Shown here: in pieces, positions 35,855-46,103 of the stretch
How the letters are laid out: each line of letters opens with the position of its first letter
Numbering within the stretch: the stretch's first letter is position 1
Assembly (NCBI GenBank): GCA_008828725.1
Contig: MEHQ01004546.1
Coordinates: 242,324 to 306,323 of the forward strand
From: Saccharina japonica
Lineage: Eukaryota; Sar; Phaeophyceae; Laminariales; Laminariaceae
DNA length: 64,000 bases
Direction of reading: 5' to 3'
Notes under the pieces: generated by a model
What the model saw: the letters and a program-made list of their open reading frames with translations, nothing else
Told to the model about the DNA's origin: nothing
Databases searched by the model: none
Program-made: the position numbers and the translations under genes

Positions 35855-35945
35855 CTATAGGTGTCGCTAGGAGCAACCGCCTGCATAAGCGCGGCATCAA
35901 GAAGGCCGCCGAGAGAAGCTCCACTTCATTTCCAGCGTAAAAGTC
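35855..35945 (-). pseudogene. Exon 6: start of GPCR-chaperone domain, inverted and with frame breaks
   Basis: Minus-strand acceptor CTCTGCAG|GAC and donor TATAG|GTAGGC bound 91 nt. The exon opens in frame with DFY, then LEMKWSFS is read in the next frame, and the last part (DAALMQAVAPSDTY plus AG) in the third. The terminal AG joins to the G that opens exon 7, giving PSDTYR|IWKRG, the family motif, so the 3' boundary is secure. An undamaged exon would be 89 nt; the observed 91 nt equals two single-base insertions, one near GACTTTTACG and one near TTCTCTCGG. This is either decay of this copy or consensus base errors. Confidence 0.68.
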
Positions 35946-36475
35946 CTGCAGAGAGATGGGGGGGGGGGGGGGTGAAAGGGAGAGGGATTATTATGTTGTG
36001 ATATTGATATTATGTATACATATTCATATTGACGTTGATGTATATATATTGATGTTGGCATATATTGATGCTGATATATGTTGATATTGTTACATAATAA
36101 CGAAGTTGATAGTGGCATTAATATCGATAATATTAATATTGATACAAATTGACATTGATACATAACGATATTGATAGTGGTATTAGTATCGATACTAATA
36201 TTTACAAAAGTTGACAAAAAATAAAACTCAGAAATGAGATCGACTTATTTATCGCGAAACCCATCTTTGCAAGCTGCATGTGATCATGCTTCGATCGAAA
36301 AGCAGAGCATACAACGACCAGAAAAACTGCAGGGAAAAAAAACGAAGAAACAAAGAGAAAACAAAAAGAGAGAACCATCCTTCTCCAAACCAAAAAGGAA
36401 GAACGGGAGAAAGGAAGGAAGAATGAGAGAAAAACAACAACCCCCCACCAGAAAAACAAAAAACAATACACTCAC

Positions 36476-36559
36476 GGGAATGCTCTCGAGGATGTCCAGC
36501 AGGTGAGGCAGCCGCTTCTTCCATCTCACCCAGGTCAGCAGCTGAGCCCGCATGTAAAC
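36476..36559 (-). CDS. Exon 5: end of ankyrin region / linker helix, inverted
   Basis: On the minus strand the acceptor CTTAAG|GTT and donor CCC|GTGAGT bound 84 nt, phase 0, encoding VYMRAQLLTWVRWKKRLPHL and LDILESIP. Plant and animal ANKRD13 proteins have a matching basic W..W.RRLP.LL segment at this point, directly before the DFY.E..W motif of exon 6. It follows exon 4 in frame. It lies on the opposite strand from the rest of the gene, within the segment between the two inverted-repeat arms. Confidence 0.75.
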
Positions 36560-36737
36560 CTTAAGAAAGGCAAAAACGAAGCACATCATACAAAATGCAA
36601 AAAAAATATGAGAAAAAAATAAATGGATGCACAAGCAAAGCGCAAATGGGGGGTAGGTTATAATAGCAGTGTGCGGTCATACGTACGATTTGCGCAGCAC
36701 AGCGCTGCGCTGCACAGCAGAACCACAGTTAGTACAG

Positions 36738-37030
36738 CACAACACAGCAAGCAACACAGCACAGCACAGCACAGCACAGGCACAGCGCACGAGCACAGCG
36801 CACGCCAGCACAGCACAGCACAGCACAGCACAGCACAGCACAGCACAGCACAGCACAGAACAGCACAGCACAGCACAGCACAGCACAGCACAGCACAGCA
36901 CAGCACAGCACAGCACAGCACAGCACAGCACAGCACAGCACAGCACAGCACGGCACAGCACAGCACGGCACGGCACAGCACAGCACAGCACAGCACAGCA
37001 CAGCACAGCACAGCACAGCCCAGCCCAGCC
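36738..37030 (-). repeat. Short GTGCT-type array beside the right arm
   Basis: About 58 units read as AGCAC on the plus strand. It includes variant units (CAGAACAGC at 36856, GCACGAGCACAGCGCACG near 36785) absent from the long array, so the two arrays differ in length and in their inner ends. Confidence 0.9.
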
Positions 37031-39260
37031 CAGCACACGAGCAGCAGTAGATGAGTTGGAAGAGTTCATTTACAGCAGCCGTAGTTACCTGTCTGACGAT
37101 GGCCTGGTCCCCAGTGAGCACAGCTTCGTCCATGAGGTGGTATCTCCGTCCGCTCTTGATGTCCACGTTAGCCCCGGCTTCCAGCATTGCCTGTGGTTAC
37201 CCATGACACACATCGGCATACAGTGCACACATACAGCCGTCTTAGATTTCCTCGTCGACAACTTGGGGTCAGGAGTGTCTCGGCATTCAACCCACCGTTA
37301 AGCTTGCCATGTTCGGCATACCATATAGAGCTTGCATCCCTCTAGGGATGAATAATCAGCACGGGACCCACTGGGTGGGTTTAGCGCGGCGGCAGCAGTA
37401 GTGGACATCGCCTGATAGTGATGACTCTTCCTGGGGTAGCTGCTATTTACGCGCTCTGATTGGCTTAAGGGGTCCATTGTAAGCGGTGCAATCAACCTAT
37501 AGAGTATTTCCAAGCTCTGATTGGCCAAGGGGTCCATTGTAAGCTGCGCAATCAACCTATAGAGTATTTCCAAGCCACAGCAGCATCCCGAGCCGGCCGA
37601 AACACACCTATAGAGTATTTCCAAGCACAGCATCCTGCCGGCCGGATCAACCTAGAGTCTTACCAAGCACAGCATCCCAGCACTGATCACTATCATACGG
37701 TTCGGGTTAGGGTTGGGGTCTGGAGGTCTGCTTAAGGCGCCAAGCACAAAGCTTCCGTAAATATTCACCATCAGCAGGTGATTTCCACGCCTCATGTGCG
37801 GGGGTGTCGACAGGTAGATAGAGCGACGAGCGGTTTGTAACTAAAGGGCGCGGGATGTCGATGGGTAGAAATCACGGTGCAATTTATGGCATCCATTGCT
37901 TCGCCAATCGATGTAGTACGTACTCGTTGGCAAAAAGTGTTGGCACTCTAGTTTACGATACGAGGCTTTCATCGTTAGCTTAGCCATATTGTCGGCACTT
38001 TTATCAATGTTACCACATAATTTGTATCTCTCTAGGATTAGGAATCGGGACAGACACTGGGTGTACTTGATGTGGTTGGGTAGAAAGAACGGGTTTAATG
38101 TGAAGACAACACACACACAATGTTGGCATCATGCTGGCAAAATCGTCGACGGAATGTCACCGTAGTCATCAATATACGGACATCCGATTTGGATTGGAAT
38201 GTTATTTTTCGAAAGTTACGATGCATCGGAAAATCGAACGTTCGATGCATGGAAATGTCGAACGTATTTTGCCCTTCATGTCCTCGTATCCCCCGTGCTT
38301 TTGATGCAGATACACAACGAAAGCTTCCATGTACGTACGTATAAAATATTGAAATCATAACGATTATCGTTCCATATAGATACAGATACACAACGAAAGC
38401 TTAAGCTTCCATGTACGTACGTACGTATAAAATATCGAAAGCATATCGACTCTCGTTCCATACAGATGCAGATACACAACGAAACCTTCCATGAACGTAT
38501 CAGAATATAGAAAATATATCGAATCTCGTTAGATAAAGATGCAAATACACAACGAAAGCTTCCATGTATAATACGTACCTGGTATCAAATATCGAAATCG
38601 TACGAGTACCTAATCTCGTTCGATACCCAACACTTTTTTTTCTCTCATTTTTTCCCCCATCCATGTATATCCTTCGCCCTTCCTATCTTTCTCCCTCCTA
38701 TTAATAGCCGTAGCTCAGATTCGGGGGCACACCATAGGCTCTCCCCCCCCTTCCCGCTTCGCTCCGTGCCTTGCTTTTTTTTATCGCGAGAAGACTTCAG
38801 ACCTGTTTTCCCTCGTGGACTCGCGTGGAATTGCGCTAAATATACATTCTAGTGCGTACATCCGATTGATTGTATTTCTTCGATGGGATGCGAAAAAAAA
38901 ACAAACAAAAAACATTGGTTCGATCCGATGAAAGGACCGCCCGATTGGTTTGATTGGTTCGATCGGATGAAAAGGCCATCCGATTGGTTCCATTCGGTTT
39001 CGGTCGGGTGCAAGGGGCATCCGACTGCTGTGATCGGTTCGGTCGGATGAACTGGCCATCCCAGCTTTTCGACTCATTCGGTCTGGATGAATGGGCCGTC
39101 CGATTGATTTGATCGGTCTGAATCAGACGTATGGTGTATCCAGCAGCAAGCTTGAAATCGGGCCTTCGGATTTAATAATTCGGGCGCACCACCGAATTGA
39201 GTTTCATCTATAAGATATGCGTATGGAAGGTCATCCGATTGGTTCGATTTTCTTCGATCG
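36952..39260 (-). repeat. Inverted repeat, right arm (2.3 kb) containing exon 4 copy
   Basis: Reverse-complement partner of 31182-33490. Ends sharply at TTCTTCGATCG|TGGGCGG; beyond it the sequence is unrelated to the left flank. Confidence 0.95.
37089..37190 (-). CDS. Exon 4 second copy (right inverted-repeat arm, antisense to the gene)
   Basis: This is base-for-base the same exon and flanking splice sites as 33252-33353, on the minus strand; paired coordinates sum to 70442. On the minus strand it is followed in the right order by a short GTGCT tract, exon 5 and exon 6, so this strand carries 4'-5-6 while the plus strand carries 1-2-3-4 and 7-11. It cannot be part of the plus-strand mRNA. 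Confidence 0.75.
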
Positions 39261-39715
39261 TGGGCGGGTAGGGGGGGGTGTGGAGGGCAACGGAAGGAGA
39301 TGCCCCGATAGTTGATATGATCGCGCGTGTCACGTTTTCGGTCGCTATATTGTACCTCGGCCTCCCAAAATCGACATCAACAACAACAATAACAACAGCA
39401 GCAACAATACTGTAGCAATACCAACAGCATGATTAACCTCTTAAGAACTGGTCCCACGAACTTGGGGACAGACTACCTGGAATTAGTGGGGGGCATTTCT
39501 TTCAGTTATGAATGGGTTAAAGAGCGAAAACTTTGTATCAGCGGCTGATGTTACTACTGTAGTAATACACTACGTAGTAGTAGTTCGTATGAAAACGGTT
39601 CCTGTCTAAACTAGAAAAAAAAATGGTTCGTGCGTACTCGCGTGTTTTTTTTATTTTTAATGTTTTTTTTTTGTTTTTTTTGTTGATGTGGACGACGCCA
39701 AAAAAAAAAAAACAG

Positions 39716-39872
39716 GATTTGGAAGCGTGGCTCCTGGCTCCGAGTGGACAGCACGATCGTTGGCGTCGGAGCTAGGTTCAAGTTGAAGCGCGGCAGGCTA
39801 AGCCTCGTGTTCATGGGCAAGGACTCGGAGACGCCTGGGGTTCTACTTAGGGTGGACCACACGAAATCGAAG
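39716..39872 (+). CDS. Exon 7: GPCR-chaperone domain core
   Basis: An A-rich tract ending in AACAG precedes the exon and GAAG|GTGGGA ends it. After one base that completes the codon begun in exon 6, 52 codons encode IWKRGSWLRVDSTIVGVGAR, then a basic strand pair (FKLKRGRLSLVFMGKD) and LLRVDHTKSK. This matches the IWK.G..LR.D.TL.GF......RG..S..F.G block of ANKRD13 proteins. The frame shown is the only one with that match. Its 3' end and donor are echoed twice in the following intron (near 40112-40131 and 40187-40208). Confidence 0.82.
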
Positions 39873-40301
39873 GTGGGAGATGGAGGGGGGGCAAGGTGAT
39901 GGTGGTGCTGGAGGTGGCGGTGCAATTGGACTTGTAGAGGTGGCGCAAGGTGGTTTGGGCTGGAGGTGGCATACGAGACCAGACGGATGCCCGTGCTGGT
40001 CCCGATGATGCGAGCTTGCGTCAGGGCGTTGTGTGGCTGCTGCTGCTGTTTGAGTGTATCGTCTGTTCACATGTATAGCCACGGTGGAGGTTTGCTGAGG
40101 GCTTATAGGTAGCTCCACACGAAATCGAAGGTACCGCTGTTGACTTGTCTGTATTAGCGGCGGCCCAAGGAGTTTTGTTGAGCGATGACCACGCGAAATC
40201 GAAGGTGCTATACATGATGTATACGTGTACTGCTGCTGTCTGGAGTGCCCGTCTGTCTGTCGTCAACTGGGGTATTGGTGGATGGACTACAAGAAATGGG
40301 A

Positions 40302-40366
<65 letters not shown>

Positions 40367-42258
40367 CTGAGTCACTGTCGGATATCGAACGAGATGCCGG
40401 TTTTATCGAACCTTGCTAACTCACGCTCTCGCGCTTACAGCAACATGAGAAGAAGGTACAAAAAGTACCTTTTTTTGTGAAGCGGCCGAGTGTTGAAAAC
40501 CCGGCCGTCATGCGGGCAGAATTCCTGTTGGTGTGTACAATAGCAGGTAAACACCTGGTACTACAGCAGTAGTGTTGTACATACTTGCCGCTAAATGTCA
40601 CAGACACGCTGCTGTATTGTCGCAGTTTTAATATTTTTTTATATGAATAGAAGAACATCAGCTATGAGATGGAGGAATTCGTCGAGGCTCTTCTTCGCAC
40701 GGTGTGTGTGATGCTCCGAATGCGCCCACCGCGTCATTGTTTTATTTGGCCTCATGCAGGATAAATACATACTTGCAATATTACGGGGACCAAATATGGT
40801 TAGGAAAATAGGGAAATAGTAAATACTAGGGAATAAGAGGCCCCCCCGCCCCCACGGCGGTAGGGCCACAAGTGTGAGCGGCTCGTATTCAAAACATAAC
40901 TCAATAGGAAGGACACTATTTATTTTCGCTGTTTTATTTTTTCGGGTGCTTATGAGTGATGAACGTTGAAGTTCATGCTTCACATTGTTGTCGGATGTCA
41001 AGAATGCTTACGATTATATTAAATATATACCCGAGGATGGTCGATTTTTTTTTCGACATCTCACAGAATTTTCGTTCGTTAGGGGGAGGGGGGGGGGTTA
41101 CTAAAACCAAGTGGAAAAAAAATGAAAATAAGGATATTTTTTTTCCCCATTTTCTTGTTTCATCATGTGATCACAACAGTTGCAACGGTTTTCTATTCCG
41201 ACCTCTGGGGGTGTGGTGTGTCGTTTTCTCTTTTTTCTGGACGCCCCCGATATACCTGGTATGTTTTCGTCTGTACCGTAGGTATTATGTACTATAGCCC
41301 CCTGTATTAGTATTCCTTGTTGGCGGCAACAACATATAAACCGAGTTTATAGCGTTGCCTGGTATATACGTGGCACGTGAGTATCATGCACAAAGTGCTT
41401 GAATGTAGCCAGCGTGTGTGGGCAAAGTTTAGTTTTCTTTTGTTTTGTGCTGTGACCCACGTCAAGTGCCGTCTGTCGACTAAACTGCTGTATCCTACAT
41501 ACATATATAATTATACATTTATAATATATACTATACCTGGTATATATGTATATATATTATACTCGTATACTGTCTGTTGTCTGTAGCCCTTGGCTGGTTC
41601 GCTGTGGCATTACATTCATTATTAAGAGCTTCAACAAATGTACTACCTCCCTGGCAGGTAAAATATAATAACCGTTTGTAGTCTGATAGGAATATCGAAC
41701 GTGGCTTATGTTTCCGGCCACAGGGGGGCCTGCGACCAAGCAATCCCTCCATCGAAATATATCGTGTCCATGATTTTGCGAAAATTATTAACCACAACCC
41801 CAACTTTCCAGTAGTAAATGCGGGACCCGTAAATAAGTGTATGGTACTTAGTATGGAAATGGCCAAAACAAATACGTATGAATTATAATAGAGTCGATAT
41901 TTTTTCCGACAATATGTATATTTTGCCGGATTTTTTCCGGACAAGTTCCATATAGATCGGCCAAGGGTTGGGGTCAGGGTTTGGAGTTGGGTTGTATGGC
42001 GTTTTATCCAAAATACCTTCTCATAATACTGGAACCACACGCCGTACACACAGCACTTTCTGAACCGGCACTTTCCCCCCTCTAACAGACAGCAACTTTG
42101 CCTTGACATGCCTCGACTGACACCAAAACTACTAGGTTTTAGTGTGGAACACTCGTCCCTACACCCTTGACAGCGCACGTTTTGCCTTCCTTGACATGTC
42201 TCTTATTAATTAGCATATTTGCCCGGGATGGCGTGTTTCTTATTGCGATGCTTTGTAG
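39873..42258 (+). other. Intron 7 with echoes of exon 7's 3' end
   Basis: CACACGAAATCGAAGGT-type motifs recur at about 40112-40131 and 40187-40208, each followed by GT. Also a (GCT)n run (40302-40363), a family B relic (40780-40840) and a family C copy (42068-42230). AT-rich otherwise. Confidence 0.6.
40302..40363 (+). repeat. (GCT)n trinucleotide run, about 20 units
   Basis: Perfect CTG/GCT run inside intron 7. Confidence 0.95.
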
Positions 42259-42345
42259 GTGTACAACGCGCTTCGTCGCCTGGAGTGGCAGACGAACAGG
42301 GAGGTGGACAAGGCGGTGCACAACCTCATGGCGTCTTCGAACAAG
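42259..42345 (+). CDS. Exon 8: chaperone-domain helix
   Basis: Acceptor TTTGTAG|GTG and donor AAG|GTGCGG bound an 87-nt exon, phase 0, encoding VYNALRRLEWQTNREVDKAV and HNLMASSNK. It lines up with the segment V.DAL......E..V...V..M that follows the RG..S..F block in plant ANKRD13-type proteins. A phase-0 link from exon 7 gives HTKSK-VYNAL. The donor is non-consensus at +3 to +5. Confidence 0.72.
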
Positions 42346-42369
42346 GTGCGGTCATTCCCCCGTCTTTCT

Positions 42370-42825
42370 GAGAGTGTTTATTGGTTGAGGATACGGTTGA
42401 GGCTGGGATTACGGTTACGGTTTCGGTTTGATGCCACTGTACGGTTGGTTGATGTTGAAGGATGACGTCACGTTTTTTTAGGATGTTGGTGTCGGTTGAA
42501 GTTACGATGGAAGTTACGGCCCATGGTCAAGTGTTTAGTGTTTACGGTTCATGTTACGGTTGAGATTGCGGTTGATGTTGCGGTTGAGGTTTTGGTGTCT
42601 GTTGGTCTTTACGGTTTATGGTTGATGTTTACTGGTTCAGGTTCCCGGTCACACGATTGAATTTGTCGTTACGCTTGATCATGGTTACGGTTGGTTTTAC
42701 GGTCACTGTTGGTTGCAGTTGAGGTTGCGGTTCAGGTTACGGTTACTGTGACGGTTACCGTTGATGTTCACGGTTGATGTCTACGGTTACGGTTGGTGTT
42801 TACAGTTACGGCTGATGGCGGTGGA
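42370..42825 (+). repeat. GGTTACGGTT-rich degenerate hexamer tract
   Basis: Intron 8 is dominated by (A/T)CGGTTG, GGTTAC and TTGATGTT units of about six bases, all with the same strand bias. Similar in look to degenerate telomeric DNA, but the unit (ACGGTT) is different. Confidence 0.65.
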
Positions 42826-43009
42826 GATATTTAGAGCAAAATCCCGGGACCCGGGGGTCGGGCGAGGCGCCGATGCACTGACGGCGTGTACTTTGGCTGA
42901 TTGCGTGTTGTTGGGGTGACAGTACTGTAGTTGTACCAGGTACTGTCTAAAGTTGTGGTATGCTCGACGTAATTACGCCTTGTTGATCGCCCTTGTCTTC
43001 AGCCTTTGC

Positions 43010-43120
43010 TGTTGTTGTTGGTGGTGGTGGTGGTGGTGGTGGTGGTGTTGTTGTTGTTGTTGTTGTCGTCGTCGTCGTTGTTGTTGCTGTTGCTATTGCT
43101 GTTGTAGCGGTTGTGGTGGG
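43010..43120 (+). repeat. GGT/GTT/GTC trinucleotide-rich tract
   Basis: Runs of GTTGTT, GGTGGT and GTCGTC in intron 8. Confidence 0.8.
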
Positions 43121-43418
43121 TGCTCTGATGATGTTCATGTTTTTTTTTGTTTATATTTTCGTCAGAAAATGTTACAAAAATCATGAGTTGCGAGAGATCG
43201 ATAGATACTTATCGTGTTCGATACTCACCCATACATTGAAGCTGCTTGATGCTTCTGCTCTGCCGTGCTTGGTACCGGGTACACACTCGGTATATACATA
43301 TATATATTTTATGCTGTGCTGTATTTCTGTTTCGTGTGATGCCTACGGTTGTAGTACTTTATACCTATTTTGATGCCGTGCTGTGTTTTGTTTTTGTTCG
43401 TCGCTCCTGGGGGGTTAG

Positions 43419-43562
43419 GGAGGGGTGGATAGCACGCAGTTCAAGGCGAAGAAGACGGTGTTCAAGGAATCGCAGAAGCTGGAGGGCGGGCAGCCTGTCC
43501 AAGCCTCGATGGCGGGGTACAAGTGCTCCACCTACCAGTACCTCGGGAGCATGCAGATGAAG
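43419..43562 (+). CDS. Exon 9: chaperone-domain strand region
   Basis: Acceptor GGGTTAG|GGA and donor AAG|GTAAAC bound 144 nt in phase 0. The product begins GGVDSTQFKAKKTVFKESQK and ends YKCSTYQYLGSMQMK. The family has a comparable D.T.A...... W....K...V..W.AKVY....V...V segment here. The acceptor has a poor pyrimidine tract (T/G-rich), so the first two residues are less certain than the rest. Confidence 0.75.
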
Positions 43563-44754
43563 GTAAACTACCGTGTTCTATTTTGTAAAAGCAAACGTAT
43601 CATACGCTTATATTTTGTTATGTCCCTTACCACGGACCATTTGTTTTCCCTTTTTTTTTTCCATCCCATGTATTATATTCACCCTTCCTCTGTCTCTCCT
43701 TCCTAGTCGTAACTCAGATCCGGGGTCACAAAGCAGGCTCTTCTCCCTCCTCCCCAGTACGGTTCTTGCCTTGCATTTTCATCGCGAGAATATTTCAGCA
43801 CCTTCTTCTCTCGTCAACTCTCGTCGAATTGTGCCAATACCTGGTATTAATACGTGTTTATCTCTGCAGTATTTTTTTTAATAACTATTTACGATGATGT
43901 TACACTACATACAGCTGTGAGTTCGATCGATTGCGTGGTTGTATTTTGTAGCAGCAACATATACATAAGACACGCTTATATTTTATTGTGTATGCCCCCT
44001 ATATATTATTCCACGGACTAATACCTACTTTTGTGTGTTCCGTAGGTTCTACCTGGTGGTTATTATGTTATTATGGTCCCCCTTAACGTTACGGTGTGTG
44101 TATTCCTTCACATTGAACCGTATTTTCTATATATACCCGTCGACATCCAGCACACCCAGTGTCCGAGCCGATTCTTCATCCTAGAGAGATGCCCGTTAAT
44201 GTGGTCACAGAACTACGACACAGAGATACTACGTACTCTTTTTCCGAGATTCGACGGTATAGATTCATCAAAGCGTCCCACTACTCTTATTAATAGGGGC
44301 GCAACCGTACTTGGTAGTAAGTCGAGACGGGAAAATAGCTACCGTGTGTACCGTGTGTATATGTCGTATATATATGTAGCAGGCTATCATAGTTATTACC
44401 AGTACCTGGTATGAAAATGGAATATAGCACACAAAGCGCGGCCGAAGCATCACTAAGCTTGCAAAGCTGAGTGTCCACCACTCAATCGTTCGAACCCACA
44501 GTTGACGTACACTAACTATACTTGCAACAAACTTTGGAAAACTACGGCAGAAAAAAAAAAAAACCGAAAACCAGGTAAACTTACATTATTTACCTATTTT
44601 TACGAACACTATTTGGTTCTATTTGCTATATATGGTCCTCCGTTATAGTATTGATAGTGTAGTAAGGTTTTAATTATATCCCACTCTTCACAACTAACTA
44701 AACCAACGGACCGACCAACGTACCGACCGACCAACGTATGGACCGACCAATCAG
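43563..44754 (+). other. Intron 9
   Basis: Contains element S (43650-43830), diverged element E (44447-44505) and a partial family B MITE (44586-44646). No coding signal. Confidence 0.55.
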
Positions 44755-45000
44755 ACCACTCGGAAAGGGGGCAACGTCGTCCAGTACGTGCCGAAAGACA
44801 AGTACTTCGACTCCAAAAACGACAAGGCGCTTCTAGCCAAGGCCCGGGAAGCGATAGCGAAAGAGGAGGCTGCGGCAGCAGGCGGTGCCAGGGGGGGGTC
44901 GGGAAGCATGGCGGGAGGCCTGCGGAAGGGGGCGGCGGTTGGTGCGAGCATGTTCCAGAAGCCGTTCTGGAAGAGCAGCCAGGACCTCAACGAGGAGAAG
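44755..45000 (+). CDS. Exon 10: charged and Ala/Gly-rich segment with YFD motif
   Basis: The acceptor is ATCAG|ACC (44754), chosen because it keeps phase 0; the AG 13 bases downstream would shift frame. The donor is AAG|GTGGGG. Eighty-two codons encode TTRKGGNVVQYVPKDKYFDS, an Ala-rich helix (AREAIAKEEAAAAGG), a Gly-rich linker and QKPFWKSSQDLNEEK. The YFD tripeptide followed by a variable linker matches the EYFD region that precedes the WM..DFPL motif in ANKRD13. The Gly/Ala insert is lineage-specific in style, like exon 1. Confidence 0.78.
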
Positions 45001-45245
45001 GTGGGGGCGTGTGTGAGAGGGGGGGGGGGTACAGCAGTACTCATTTGTTGCTTGCCTTCGTGGTTTGGCCATATTGACCACGCATCCATTTCGAGACGGA
45101 GCACTGCTGCATTGTATATAATAATACCCCGAGATTTAGTTTTTGTTTTGTTTTAATGCTTTGCTGGGCTGTGTCGTGTGCCGCGCCGTGCTCTGCTTCT
45201 ACTTTTTTTTTTTTTTTTTCTTTCTTTGCTTTCTTTCGACCACAG

Positions 45246-45353
45246 GTGCACCGGCAGATTAACAAGCAGGTGAAGGCGAGCGTCTGGATGGCCCACGACT
45301 ACCCGCTGAAGCTGAAGCACATCATGCCCGCCCTCGAGATCCTCTCCGTCCGG
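45246..45353 (+). CDS. Exon 11: signature segment of the GPCR-chaperone domain
   Basis: A 17-base T run then CTTTCGACCACAG precedes the exon; the donor is CGG|GTGAGA. It has 108 nt, phase 0, encoding VHRQINKQVKASVWMAHDYP and LKLKHIMPALEILSVR. K.S.WM..D.PL......MP.L..L is the most recognisable motif of the ANKRD13 family and fixes both strand and frame. Family members continue with a short helix and an FPVK.. strand; no such exon was recognised downstream, and a base reported as N at 45685 lies in the next interval. Confidence 0.87.
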
Positions 45354-45684
45354 GTGAGAAAAAAGACATCCATTGTCACCATTCAACGGATGTTGAGGAG
45401 ATCGAGATGGAAGATCGATAATTTTGTGTCCCACCAAAGGCTTCGTGTGGAAATATTACCATTGTCACCATTCAATAACCCCTGTGGGACCCCTTTTAAG
45501 GCATATAAGGGACCCTTTATAAGGTATATGCGGGAGATCACCAATAAGGCGTACGCCTTACAAGGCATGCTTTTTTTTCGTTGCAGACCTAGGCCGTGGG
45601 ATTTTTCTTCCTCATCGGAATTTTTAGAGTGCATTCATCATGTTTTAAGTGTGCATTTTTTTTTCTTAAAAGCCTTTTTGTCGG

Positions 45685-45685
45685 N
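45685..45685. other. Ambiguous base N
   Basis: Single N in TTTGTCGGNAAGAGAG; may mark a closed gap. Confidence 0.95.
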
Positions 45686-46062
45686 AAGAGAGCTGCGTAT
45701 GGCCTCTACGCACGTAGCCTCTCCAGACTCTTCCCTTCACCCTGAGGACATCAAGACACCCCACGGCGGTCTCAGGAGAGGGACCAGCTACGTTCTCGTC
45801 TGTCACCGTGCATCTGTACTGCTGCTGTAAAAAGCTTGGCTGGGTGGACTCTCTTCTCGCTCTGCACGAACTCGTGCAGAAGCGTATACCAGCATCATAC
45901 ATACATGTGTCGGGCGTGGGGGTCTATCTCGTCGTATATACATCATACGTACGGAGATCTCAAGCAGCGTACCAGCACGGCTGGCTCTCTCTCACCGTGA
46001 GTGGCGGCTGACAGCAGTCTTGACTAAAGTGCGTACAGTAGATTTACGCGCTTTGCCGCCAC

Positions 46063-46065
<3 letters not shown>

Positions 46066-46102
<37 letters not shown>
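46066..46102 (+). repeat. (CAG)n run, about 12 units
   Basis: Perfect CAG repeat; not in a convincing exon. Confidence 0.9.

Positions 46103-46103
<1 letters not shown>

Larger units (their letters stand above)
35336..36737 (-). other. Unique spacer between the inverted-repeat arms (orientation in doubt)
   Basis: Holds exons 6 and 5 on the minus strand, a tandem repeat of about 55 bp (35608-35770, unit ACCCCGGGTGGTACGG) and an AT-rich GATATTGAT stretch (36000-36200). Confidence 0.75.
663..45353 (+). other. Gene model: ANKRD13-like ankyrin repeat / GPCR-chaperone domain protein
   Basis: Eleven exons can be chained: 663-3902, 22827-22946, 28213-28332, 33252-33353, [36476-36559 and 35855-35945, both on the minus strand], 39716-39872, 42259-42345, 43419-43562, 44755-45000, 45246-45353. 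Exon ends use GT donors and AG acceptors, and most junctions are phase 0. The joined product reads as ankyrin repeats followed by the GPCR_chapero_1-type domain of the ANKRD13 family. Landmarks are the HHGNTPLLLAL ankyrin core, PSDTYR|IWKRGSWLRVD across exons 6/7, and SVWMAHDYPLKLKHIMP in exon 11. In animals ANKRD13C acts in the ER on GPCR biogenesis and ANKRD13A/B/D bind ubiquitin through UIMs; plant homologues also exist. No UIM was recognised here, so cellular role is inferred only from the domain. As written, the locus cannot make the whole protein because exons 5 and 6 are inverted. The last part of the domain (an FPVK-like segment) was not found. Confidence 0.78.

Noticed and set aside
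31182-39260. Explaining the palindrome as a simple long-read fold-back (missed adapter) artefact
   Set aside because: Not fully excluded, but the unique 1.4-kb centre, the unequal GTGCT arrays and the clustered mismatches between arms do not fit a plain fold-back copy.
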